Origin: an uncultured Rhodospirillaceae bacterium
Lineage (GTDB): Bacteria > Pseudomonadota > Alphaproteobacteria > RF32 > CAG-239
DNA: 7,834 nucleotides
Direction: 5' to 3'
Assembly: GCA_900320035.1 (NCBI GenBank)
Contig: ONQU01000069.1
Coordinates: 1-7,834, forward strand
Within the stretch, counting starts at the first letter, position 1; each line of letters begins with the position of its first letter. The notes beneath the pieces are model-generated. The model did no database searches. It was not told the origin of the DNA and saw nothing but the letters and a program-made list of their open reading frames with translations. The position numbers and the translations under genes were made by a program. This document shows, in pieces, positions 1-6,479 of the stretch.

Positions 1-410
1 ATTTTTAATTTCTTCTGCAAGGCTTCCACCACATCATCAAAACGATCTTCCAAGGGATATTCCCAATCACCATGATAACACTCGTTCACGCGCTTAGCCT
101 CAATATAAGCGTCACGATGATGCAATTTCTGCACCACATAAAGTTGAATATTAACCTCGCCGTACTCGACCTTACCCCAAGCGATAATCGTTCCCTTGTT
201 AACCTGCACCAAAGCATGTTTACCGTTGGTGTTGTTATACATGGTTACCATCATAGCTTTAGGTTTTCTTCCCGCCGGCGTAGCTATCAAAGTGGCAACC
301 CCTCCGGTAGAAGTCACACCGCCACGTTCCCACAGGGCTAAACGTCCCTGTTTAGTCTTAAAAGCCCTAAACTTGCGCTTATTATGGTAGCGCCAATCAT
401 TTTTATACAT
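1..410 (-). CDS. Hypothetical protein, C-terminus cut by window edge
   Basis: Open frame from an ATG at 410 down to position 1 with no stop, giving 136 codons. I do not recognise the family. The first 25 residues are strongly basic (start MYKNDWRYHNKRKFRAFK). They are followed by a Gly/Thr-rich stretch (TSTGGVATLIATPAGRK, about residues 34-50), then a segment that alternates like beta strands (about 53-95). The visible end is acidic and aromatic (GDWEYPLEDRFDDVVEAL). There is no signal peptide or membrane segment, so a cytoplasmic protein is likely. The Shine-Dalgarno is weak (TAGG just before the ATG). A sigma70-like promoter lies about 60 bases upstream, so it is probably transcribed separately from the MlaD/DUF2155 operon. 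Base composition is like its neighbours. Coding status is supported by the long open frame and the promoter; function is unknown. Confidence 0.75.
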   Translation of the reverse strand, partial: MYKNDWRYHNKRKFRAFKTKQGRLALWERGGVTSTGGVATLIATPAGRKPKAMMVTMYNNTNGKHALVQVNKGTIIAWGKVEYGEVNIQLYVVQKLHHRDAYIEAKRVNECYHGDWEYPLEDRFDDVVEALQKKLK

Positions 411-630
411 AAGCCTATTTTTTTGGGTTTAATAAAAACATAAAGATATTTAAAGAATACAAAATTTCTCTGAAAATATGTCCATTTTAAAACTTTGTCA
501 AGATATTTTAATGCAGAACATTATTTGTCTTTGGTTTTACCGAAATTTTTCAAAATCTTTCGATTCTCTTTTAATACCTCAACCGAGTAGCCCGATTCGG
601 ATACCTACCAAAATAAAAAATCATCTAAAA
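411..630. other. Intergenic region with no further gene
   Basis: The 220 bases between the DUF2155 stop and the next minus-strand gene are AT-rich. They hold the promoter at 473-501. I see no RNA gene and no convincing intrinsic terminator for the DUF2155 operon. The only GC-rich patch (about 582-600) gives at best a five-pair stem with a G-T pair and no T-run after it. Confidence 0.5.
473..501 (-). promoter_or_regulatory. Sigma70-like promoter for the gene at 1-410
   Basis: Read on the minus strand there is a perfect -35 box TTGACA (496-501), a 17-base spacer, and a -10 box TATTTT (473-478, four of six matches to consensus). Transcription would begin near 466, leaving a leader of about 55 bases before the ATG at 410. 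The perfect -35 and ideal spacing are what make this credible in AT-rich DNA; it is unproven. Confidence 0.5.
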
Positions 631-1320
631 TCACATTGTATCGGCTTCTTCATTTTCAGCCGTACTCATATCACCTTCAACCGTGTCATTTTTCTGACTT
701 TCATCATTAGTAATGCCACTTTCACTTTCGGTTTCATCTTCATCTTCATCATATAAGAACTCAATGGTTGTCATATCTGACGCCGATGTATCATAATTAT
801 TTTTTTCCGGTGCCTGCATTTCCATCAGCAAAGTTTCCGCATCGTTGTTCTGAGGGGTCATTTTCGCCGCCGATTCGCCATTGCGTTGTATCGGTAAGTT
901 GTCACGCATGGCTAATTGTTCAGCACTTAAAAGTTGCGGATTTTTTACCTGAAAATCGTGACATTTTAGAAGCCAAACATCATAGATTGGATGTTCAACG
1001 GCATGCGTGGCCGGCGAAGAAGAAATCATCCAGCCTTTGAAAATGTTGATTTCATTACCTTGCAGAGTTGTATCGCTGATATCCACAAAAGCAAAATTAT
1101 CTGGCGTTTCCTCGACCGGACGGGTTTGGCATTTACGCACGATGATAGATAAAGAGCCAAATTTTACTTCACCGCCGACCGGTACATTGATTACATTGAC
1201 GCGACCGGTAATTTTATCCATGGCCTGCATTTGCGCAGTGTTTTTAGTGATTTCCTCGGCAAAGGTAGATTGAGGCAATAGAAAAATACCCAACAAAAAT
1301 ACGGTAAAAAATCTAGTCAT
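631..1320 (-). CDS. Secreted DUF2155 family protein with acidic C-terminal tail
   Basis: A 229-residue exported protein. Residues 1-21 are a signal peptide (MTRFF, then a hydrophobic core, then STFA before EE). Residues 33-120 match the DUF2155 pattern as I know it: DKITGRVNVINVPVGG, FGSLSIIVRKC, RPVEETPDNFAFVDI, IFKGWMISSSPA and HPIYDVWLLKC. Two cysteines (64 and 120) could pair by a disulfide in the periplasm. The biochemical role of DUF2155 is unknown to me; the family is commonly found beside mlaD in Alphaproteobacteria. Residues 121-229 are an added low-complexity tail, very acidic near the end. The start at 1320 is preferred over an in-frame ATG at 1335: GGAG at 1327-1330 is spaced six bases from it and the signal peptide begins cleanly there. 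It overlaps the upstream mlaD-like gene by eight bases, so the two are probably translationally coupled. Confidence 0.85.
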   Translation of the reverse strand: MTRFFTVFLLGIFLLPQSTFAEEITKNTAQMQAMDKITGRVNVINVPVGGEVKFGSLSIIVRKCQTRPVEETPDNFAFVDISDTTLQGNEINIFKGWMISSSPATHAVEHPIYDVWLLKCHDFQVKNPQLLSAEQLAMRDNLPIQRNGESAAKMTPQNNDAETLLMEMQAPEKNNYDTSASDMTTIEFLYDEDEDETESESGITNDESQKNDTVEGDMSTAENEEADTM

Positions 1321-1771
1321 TTTTTTCTCCGCCATCAGTTACCATAAAGATAATTTCTCCTACCATATCTTCGAGTGTTTTAAAATCTTTGGTTTTAGCG
1401 AACATATCGCCATCTTGCAAAAATTCACCCGCATTTCCCGGTTCAATTTTAACAAATTTATCCCCCATCAAACCGTCGCCGACAATTGCTACTGTGCTAT
1501 CTTTAGGCAGTTTAATATCACCGGCAATACTGAAAATAACATTAACGGTGTAGTCGTCATTAAGCTTTTGAGCGGTCACCGTGCCAACTTTAATACCGTT
1601 AATACGAACATCGGAACCAATGCTTAAACCACCAACTTTCATAAATTCAGCCGACAATGTATAGCCTTTAACAACATGCAAATCAGATACACGATAAGCA
1701 AATGCCAAGAACAGCAATGCCACCACTAAAACAACTAAGCCCATAATGGTTTCAACAGGTTTTTTCTTCAT
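1313..1771 (-). CDS. mlaD: MlaD-like MCE-domain protein (second of tandem pair)
   Basis: A 152-residue inner-membrane-anchored substrate-binding subunit of an Mla-type phospholipid transport system. Known MlaD proteins form a periplasmic hexameric ring on the MlaE/MlaF ABC core. Here one N-terminal membrane helix (about 9-26, after MKKKP) precedes a single MCE domain (about 36-112). Its hallmarks are FMKVGGLSIGSDVRINGIKV, LPKDSTVAIV and GLMGDKFVKIEPG. The C-terminal segment LEDMVGEIIFMV resembles the short helix after the MCE domain in MlaD. It is shorter than E. coli MlaD (183 residues), mainly through a reduced tail. Its ATG overlaps the preceding gene's stop by one base (TAATG), with GGAGG about ten bases upstream, so it is translationally coupled. 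MlaE, MlaF, MlaB and MlaC are not in the window. Confidence 0.88.
   Translation of the reverse strand: MKKKPVETIMGLVVLVVALLFLAFAYRVSDLHVVKGYTLSAEFMKVGGLSIGSDVRINGIKVGTVTAQKLNDDYTVNVIFSIAGDIKLPKDSTVAIVGDGLMGDKFVKIEPGNAGEFLQDGDMFAKTKDFKTLEDMVGEIIFMVTDGGEKND
1327..1330 (-). promoter_or_regulatory. Shine-Dalgarno deciding the DUF2155 start
   Basis: GGAG on the minus strand, six bases before the ATG at 1320. The alternative ATG at 1335 has its nearest GGAG about 20 bases away, too far to serve it. Confidence 0.65.
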
Positions 1772-2343
1772 TATTCTTCTTCCTCCATAGTTTGCGGTTG
1801 AATTTCAGCGAGCGGTGTATTTTCGCTTTTTATTTCATCTGTTGCTGATGTTTTATCTTTATGACGTTTAGCTTTACCCAGCGAAATAATGCGGTCAACC
1901 AGTTCCTCAATCACCATAGCGTCCTGCGTATATTCAAATTCGCCGTTTTCGGCAATAAAATCTTCTGCACCGCCGGCTTCAATTTCAATATATTTATTAC
2001 CCATAATGCCGGAAGTGACAATAGCCGCACTGCTGTCATCAGGAATAGCAATGTTCGATTTAATCATCAGGGTTAAAGTAGCACGAAAATTATCATCTAA
2101 AACCGAATCCGCTACATATCCGACATCAATGCCGGCCATACGTACCTTATCACCAACTTCTAAACCGTCTGTACGGTTAAAGGTGGCATAAATCGGATAA
2201 TCGGTCGCTTCGGCATTAGCCCAAACAGTGCTTTGCCATTTGTAAATACCACCGATAATCAAAGCAATAATAACAACGGCAAACCCGATAATTAAATCTT
2301 TAAATTCTTCTTTTGTAAAATTATTCACTTTTTTATGCTCCAT
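1771..2343 (-). CDS. mlaD: MlaD-like MCE-domain protein (first of tandem pair)
   Basis: A 190-residue MlaD-type protein. Hydrophobic anchor at residues 17-34, MCE domain about 48-125 with TFNRTDGLEVGDKVRMAGID, IPDDSSAAIV and SGIMGNKYIEIEAG, then AMVIEELVDRIISL as in the post-MCE helix of MlaD. The tail (about 150-190) is hydrophilic and ends in acidic residues. It aligns without gaps to the downstream MlaD-like protein over about 105 residues at roughly 35-40 percent identity by hand count, so the two are paralogues. It is the first gene of the minus-strand operon. The start is fixed because a TAA stop lies directly before the ATG in frame. The Shine-Dalgarno AAAGGAG is over 20 bases away, unusually far. 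Its role is inferred to be phospholipid transport between the membranes. Confidence 0.88.
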   Translation of the reverse strand: MEHKKVNNFTKEEFKDLIIGFAVVIIALIIGGIYKWQSTVWANAEATDYPIYATFNRTDGLEVGDKVRMAGIDVGYVADSVLDDNFRATLTLMIKSNIAIPDDSSAAIVTSGIMGNKYIEIEAGGAEDFIAENGEFEYTQDAMVIEELVDRIISLGKAKRHKDKTSATDEIKSENTPLAEIQPQTMEEEE

Positions 2344-2442
2344 TTAAGTGTTTTGTTAATTATTACTCCTTTAAAATTGATTTGTCACTAATGTTTTTTT
2401 AATATAGTTGAAAAGTTTATTTATAAACAAGGATTGTTTAAT
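2344..2442. promoter_or_regulatory. Divergent intergenic region driving both operons
   Basis: These 99 AT-rich bases separate two divergent operons and must carry, or lie close to, both promoters. Candidates are weak. On plus, TTGTCA (2382-2387) and TATAGT (2403-2408) have a short 15-base spacer. On minus, TATATT (2401-2406) lies 18 bases after a poor TTGTTT. A small inverted repeat GTTTA-TTTA-TAAAC spans 2415-2428. No box is strong enough to name a start site. Confidence 0.4.
2429..2433 (+). promoter_or_regulatory. Shine-Dalgarno deciding the ABC ATPase start
   Basis: AAGGA lies nine bases before the ATG at 2443. The longer frame would start at a TTG at 2434, directly abutting this motif, which leaves no spacing for initiation there. 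Confidence 0.65.
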
Positions 2443-3156
2443 ATGAGTTTAGTTGTACGAAATATTAATAAAAGATATGGCGATATCCAAGCGCTGAATG
2501 ATGTGTCTTTTACAATCGACACCGGCGGCGTGGTGGCACTATTGGGAGAAAACGGTGCTGGAAAATCGACCTTATTGCGGCTAATATCAGGTTTTCAGGA
2601 ACCTAATTCCGGAGAAATTTTGCTTAATGATATGACGATACGAAAAAATAAACTCAAATATTTGCAAATGATTGGTTATGTTCCGGAAATATCAGCTCTG
2701 TACGGCGAAATGACTGTTTACGACTTTTTGGATTTGTCGGCACGTATCAGAGGCTTAAACAATCAACAACGGCAACTGCGATTATCCAAATTGGTACATC
2801 AGCTGGGTATACACAACGCATTAGGACAAAAAAATGAAACGCTTTCCAAAGGATTTAAGAAGCGCGTTGCTTTGGTTGCTGCCTTATTGTCCGAACCACA
2901 GCTGCTACTACTGGATGAACCGACGGAAGGTTTAGACCCCAATCAAAAACAAATTTTACGGCAAATTATCAATGAATATGCCAAGCAACATATGGTCATA
3001 TTTTCAACCCATACACTAGAAGATGTGGAAATTTTGGCGTCAAAAATATTGTTACTTCACAAAGGTAAATTATTGGCGGATTCGGATTTGGCACAATTTA
3101 AACAAACAGCCGGCGATAATTTGCTGCAGTCATTCCGCCAAGTAACAGAAAAATGA
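2443..3156 (+). CDS. ABC transporter ATP-binding protein, GldA-like
   Basis: A 237-residue cytoplasmic ATPase that should power the permease encoded just downstream. Visible motifs: Walker A GENGAGKST (35-43); the region usually holding the Q-loop, which here reads GYVPEISALYGEMTV (78-92) with Glu in place of Gln; signature LSKGF (134-138) followed by KKR; Walker B LLLLDEP with the catalytic Glu at 159; D-loop GLDP (163-166); H-loop His190 in FSTH. The GY-PE and LSKG forms are typical of the GldA/NatA-like branch paired with ABC-2 permeases. ATG at 2443 is chosen over a TTG at 2434. The stop overlaps the Shine-Dalgarno (GAGGTG) of the next gene, eight bases before its ATG, so the two are co-translated. 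Substrate is not evident from the sequence. Confidence 0.93.
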   Translation: MSLVVRNINKRYGDIQALNDVSFTIDTGGVVALLGENGAGKSTLLRLISGFQEPNSGEILLNDMTIRKNKLKYLQMIGYVPEISALYGEMTVYDFLDLSARIRGLNNQQRQLRLSKLVHQLGIHNALGQKNETLSKGFKKRVALVAALLSEPQLLLLDEPTEGLDPNQKQILRQIINEYAKQHMVIFSTHTLEDVEILASKILLLHKGKLLADSDLAQFKQTAGDNLLQSFRQVTEK

Positions 3157-3164
3157 GGTGAAAA

Positions 3165-5474
3165 ATGCAGGTATTTTGGATTTTATTTAAAAAAGAATTC
3201 AGCGGATGTTTTAAAAACGGCATTGCCTACGTTGTCGTGTTGATTTATTTATTAGCATCAATCGGTATAGCCTTTTATCACGGCTCCTATCTAGCCATGC
3301 ACGACGCTGCGCTTTATTCATTATTTATGTGGCAACCTCTTATTTTGATGATAATTATCCCGGCTTTAACCATGCGAGTATGGACCGAGGAATATAAAAG
3401 CGGAACCGACGAATTTTTGTTTACACAACCGCTGACGGACCGCATACCGGTACTGGCTAAATTTTCTGCCGTATTTTCCTTATTAACAATGATGAGCATA
3501 TTTTTATTGCCGTTTGTCTTCAGTTCGGCAATGTGGTTGCACTTAGATGTCGGTAACCTTATATGCAACTTTATCGGTCTCGAACTGGTTATGTTTCTGT
3601 TCAGCGCTTTGGGATGTTTAATGTCGTGCCTAAGTCGGCAAATGATTATTGCTTATCTGTTAAGCGCAATGCTAATAGCCCTATTAATATGGCTGCCATC
3701 AGGACATTTTTACGATATTTACAATAATTTTTTGTTTGGTGAAATTGGAATTTTTGACGTCTTATATTTTGTGCTGTTAGGCTGCGGCTTGTTGATATTA
3801 AACATTTTAGCAGTAACTCTGCGGCGAGCAGTCATACATTATCGCACCTTAAAATTTATCGTCTTTGGCGGTCTGTTGTCCGCCGGCCTGATTTTCTGTT
3901 TACTGACAATAAATAATTTAAGTCATCATAAAGTTGATTTTACATCAGCCAAAATATACACGCCCAAACCGCAAACGGAGGCAATTATTGAAAATCTTAA
4001 CCAACCGATTACACTGGAAATTTATGTAGCACAAGATTACCTTTCGGCAAATCCGATCAATCAACACTTCTTTGAACAAATTTTACGATTTACCAAAAAA
4101 TACGAAACAATATCAAAAGGACTGATTAAGGTTGAAACTTTGCCGGTAAAAGCATATTCAGCTTTGGAAGAAAATATCTTGCAACGTGGTTTGTACTTTG
4201 AAGAAAATGAGCGCGGTAGCCGTGACTATTTCGGGGCTTTTGTTAAGTTGGGCGACGGCACGGAAACCGTAATTAAACACTTTATTCCGCAACGTTACGC
4301 TTATACCGAAAAAGATATTGATACCGCATTGTTAAAATTAACCCAGCCATCGTTGCAGAAAAAAATCGGTGTTTATATCGGACAAAAAAAATTGCAACCG
4401 CTGGAAGGTATTTTGCTTAATCTGGAAAATGATTACGATACCATCAGAATCACCGATAATCTTCCTTATATCTCCTCAAAATTGGATTTACTGATTCTGA
4501 TTAATCCGAAAAAATTGCCGGAGCTGTTTCTATATGCCTTGGATCAATACATCATCAACGGCGGTAAAGTCATGATTTTCTTTGATCTTTATACCAATCA
4601 ACAAGAAGATGACGTAAACAAACAATCACTGAATATCATTCCGTTTTTGGCCGATTGGGGTATTGATTTAACTGACTATATAAGCAACGAAGGCGAAATT
4701 GACAATTTATTTGATGTTGGTAAAATGTTAAACATCTTTACCGCATCCATCATAAACGTAAAAAATAAAGCATTGGAAGTACAACCGGTAATCATGGCGC
4801 CGGACGGCATGGTTGGTCTTATTCTAAACGGCAAATTCAAATCACACTATCAGGAAAATCCGTTTGCGGAAAACAACCCATCGTTACGTAGCTTGCCATG
4901 GACTGAGGAAAATCAAGCAACGCAAATTACAATCATCGGCGATGTTGATTTGCTGAACGATAGCTATTGGTCCGACAGTTACAGCAACGATAAAAGTCCA
5001 TATAATTTGATACCGCTGGCCGCCAACGGAGATTTGGTGCGTGGGCTGGTTGATTATATGGTCGGCAACAATATTTATCGAACTTTGCCAATCAATGCGC
5101 AAAACAGCAACGAGCAAAATATTTTAACGCAATTATACGTTGCATCATATCGCTCAAACGCACGCAAATTAGATGAGTACGACACGCAAATAGGACAGCT
5201 TAAAGCCGAAATCGTAGAAAAAAGCAAAGGCAATGAAAAAGTTTTGAAACAAATGTTGAAAACGAGCTCTACCGGTCGCCAATTAGCTCAAACCGAACAA
5301 AAATTCGAACAGTTGCAATATAAAGTCAAACAAGGACAAACCCAAAAAATCTACGAGATAGAAATCATGCAAATTATTCTCATTCCGCTGGAATTGATGC
5401 TGTTATTATGGCTATTCTTGAAAAGTCTTGAAGAACGTCAAAAGCGGAAGATTTGGGAGAAGTTTGATGACTAA
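3165..5474 (+). CDS. Fused ABC-2 permease and GldG-like auxiliary protein
   Basis: A 769-residue membrane protein joining two parts that are separate (GldF and GldG) in Bacteroidetes. Residues 1-250 are an ABC-2 permease with about six or seven membrane segments (about 20-37, 54-70, 100-120, 135-155, 160-178, 195-217, 228-246). It carries the ABC-2 motif TMRVWTEEYKSGTDEFLFTQ (69-88). Residues about 255-660 are a GldG-like domain (ABC_transp_aux type), expected in the periplasm. It begins DFTSAKIYTPKPQTEAIIEN and includes ITLEIYVAQDYLS and INGGKVMIFFDLYT. Residues about 665-732 look like a coiled coil rich in Lys, Glu and Gln. A last membrane helix (about 737-752) leaves a short basic cytoplasmic tail. 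It follows the ATPase after eight bases and overlaps the DUF4340 gene by eight. The three together look like one complex of unknown substrate. Confidence 0.9.
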   Translation: MQVFWILFKKEFSGCFKNGIAYVVVLIYLLASIGIAFYHGSYLAMHDAALYSLFMWQPLILMIIIPALTMRVWTEEYKSGTDEFLFTQPLTDRIPVLAKFSAVFSLLTMMSIFLLPFVFSSAMWLHLDVGNLICNFIGLELVMFLFSALGCLMSCLSRQMIIAYLLSAMLIALLIWLPSGHFYDIYNNFLFGEIGIFDVLYFVLLGCGLLILNILAVTLRRAVIHYRTLKFIVFGGLLSAGLIFCLLTINNLSHHKVDFTSAKIYTPKPQTEAIIENLNQPITLEIYVAQDYLSANPINQHFFEQILRFTKKYETISKGLIKVETLPVKAYSALEENILQRGLYFEENERGSRDYFGAFVKLGDGTETVIKHFIPQRYAYTEKDIDTALLKLTQPSLQKKIGVYIGQKKLQPLEGILLNLENDYDTIRITDNLPYISSKLDLLILINPKKLPELFLYALDQYIINGGKVMIFFDLYTNQQEDDVNKQSLNIIPFLADWGIDLTDYISNEGEIDNLFDVGKMLNIFTASIINVKNKALEVQPVIMAPDGMVGLILNGKFKSHYQENPFAENNPSLRSLPWTEENQATQITIIGDVDLLNDSYWSDSYSNDKSPYNLIPLAANGDLVRGLVDYMVGNNIYRTLPINAQNSNEQNILTQLYVASYRSNARKLDEYDTQIGQLKAEIVEKSKGNEKVLKQMLKTSSTGRQLAQTEQKFEQLQYKVKQGQTQKIYEIEIMQIILIPLELMLLLWLFLKSLEERQKRKIWEKFDD
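5455..5461 (+). promoter_or_regulatory. Shine-Dalgarno deciding the DUF4340 start
   Basis: GGGAGAA inside the end of the permease gene, five bases before the ATG at 5467. The longer frame from 5428 has no comparable site and would add 13 charged residues before the membrane segment. Confidence 0.65.
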
Positions 5475-6402
5475 AAAACATCTGTTAACGGCACTTTGTT
5501 TCGTCATTGTAGCCGGATGCAGCTGGATAATATCACAATATTATCGGCAGCGGGTAGATGAAACATTCGTCCGTGGACACTATGCTTTCGCTGCGGCTCG
5601 GCAAAAAGTTATGCTTTTGCAAAAAATAGAACTGACCGAAAACGGCCAAACAATTACACTTCATCGCCAAGACGATACGTGGCATTTTCAACAGGCTGCG
5701 GATTATTTTGTAAACGACGAAATGTTGGCAGCCTTTTATGAAATGATAGATAATGCGCTGATTATTGCGACAAGTCCAGCCAAAAAAGCGGCGCTCGATG
5801 ATTTGCAAAATAATGGCATAAAGATAAAAATTTATGATGACGAAGACAATATTTTAGTTGATATGCTTATGTCTGATCAGCCGCAAAAAGATAAATCACG
5901 ATTAGCTCATTTAGAAGGTAACAGCAAAATATATCGCATTGCACCGGTCCGAATGTTTTCCGGTGCGGCGGCATCATGGGTACCGATGCCCTTGTTGGCA
6001 ATTGCACAGCAAAATATTGCCGGCATTACAATCGAAGACGCTTATTTCAGCAGCGATATTTTAGCTGAGGCCAAAGCCACAAACAAAACAATACGCGAAC
6101 TTTTGTCACTGCTGGAATTTGTGGCATATGATGGGATTGTGCGACGTTCTGATTTTACTGCAATATATCCGAATATTGAGCCGCTTACACTACAAATCCA
6201 TTTAACCTCGGGGCTAATTTATCGCCTGCAACTTTATGCTTTTCAAGATGCCTTTTGGCTAGGTATTGATTTGAAAGCCGAAAAAATCGCACGTCAAGAT
6301 GTACCGCAGCAAATTGAAGAATTAACTCCGCGTTTTGCTCATTGGGTGTTTCAATTAAGCGACGAAAACGGCCAGATTCTTTACTCATTATTGGCCCGAT
6401 AG
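5467..6402 (+). CDS. DUF4340 domain protein, membrane-anchored or lipoprotein
   Basis: A 311-residue protein, third gene of the ABC operon. The N-terminus MTKKHLLTALCFVIVAGCSW has two lysines, a hydrophobic core and VAGC at 15-18, which fits a lipobox. It could equally be an uncleaved membrane helix, the more usual anchor in this family. The rest is hydrophilic and probably periplasmic. DUF4340-like features are ENGQTITLHRQDDTWHF (about 59-75), followed by alternating helices and strands, and WVPMPLLAIAQQNIAGITIE (171-190), which corresponds to the family's W-x-x-x-x-LL-x-I segment. DUF4340 genes commonly follow GldA/GldF/GldG-like ABC genes, and the eight-base overlap with the permease gene supports a shared complex. 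Start chosen at 5467 from the Shine-Dalgarno and the signal-like N-terminus. Biochemical role unknown. Confidence 0.8.
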   Translation: MTKKHLLTALCFVIVAGCSWIISQYYRQRVDETFVRGHYAFAAARQKVMLLQKIELTENGQTITLHRQDDTWHFQQAADYFVNDEMLAAFYEMIDNALIIATSPAKKAALDDLQNNGIKIKIYDDEDNILVDMLMSDQPQKDKSRLAHLEGNSKIYRIAPVRMFSGAAASWVPMPLLAIAQQNIAGITIEDAYFSSDILAEAKATNKTIRELLSLLEFVAYDGIVRRSDFTAIYPNIEPLTLQIHLTSGLIYRLQLYAFQDAFWLGIDLKAEKIARQDVPQQIEELTPRFAHWVFQLSDENGQILYSLLAR

Positions 6403-6419
6403 ATATATTTTAAATCCGC

Positions 6420-6448
6420 TTGACTTTTGTCTATAATTAAGCTAAAAT
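6420..6448 (+). promoter_or_regulatory. Sigma70-like promoter for the DUF218-like gene
   Basis: TTGACT (6420-6425), a 17-base spacer, and TAAAAT (6443-6448) each match consensus at five of six positions. Transcription would begin near 6455, about 25 bases before the ATG at 6480. A TATAAT at 6432-6437 inside the spacer could be an alternative -10 but lacks a properly spaced -35. The site lies just 18 bases after the DUF4340 stop with no terminator between, so read-through from that operon is also possible. Confidence 0.65.
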
Positions 6449-6479
6449 CAGCACAAACCATAAAAAGGGAGATGCGCTG

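Noticed and set aside
333..355. Two overlapping inverted repeats, CAGGG/CCCTG and CTAAAC/GTTTAG, that could form alternative hairpins.
   Set aside because: They lie inside the coding frame of the gene at 1-410 with no T-run and no leader context, so a switch or terminator is not supported.
582..600. Possible hairpin CCGAG/TTCGG downstream of the DUF2155 gene as a terminator.
   Set aside because: Only five pairs including a G-T pair, and no T-run follows on the minus strand.
478..756. Plus-strand open frame of 92 codons rich in Phe and Ile.
   Set aside because: It overlaps the promoter at 473-501 and runs antisense into the DUF2155 tail, whose acidic codons read as hydrophobic residues on the opposite strand. 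No Shine-Dalgarno.
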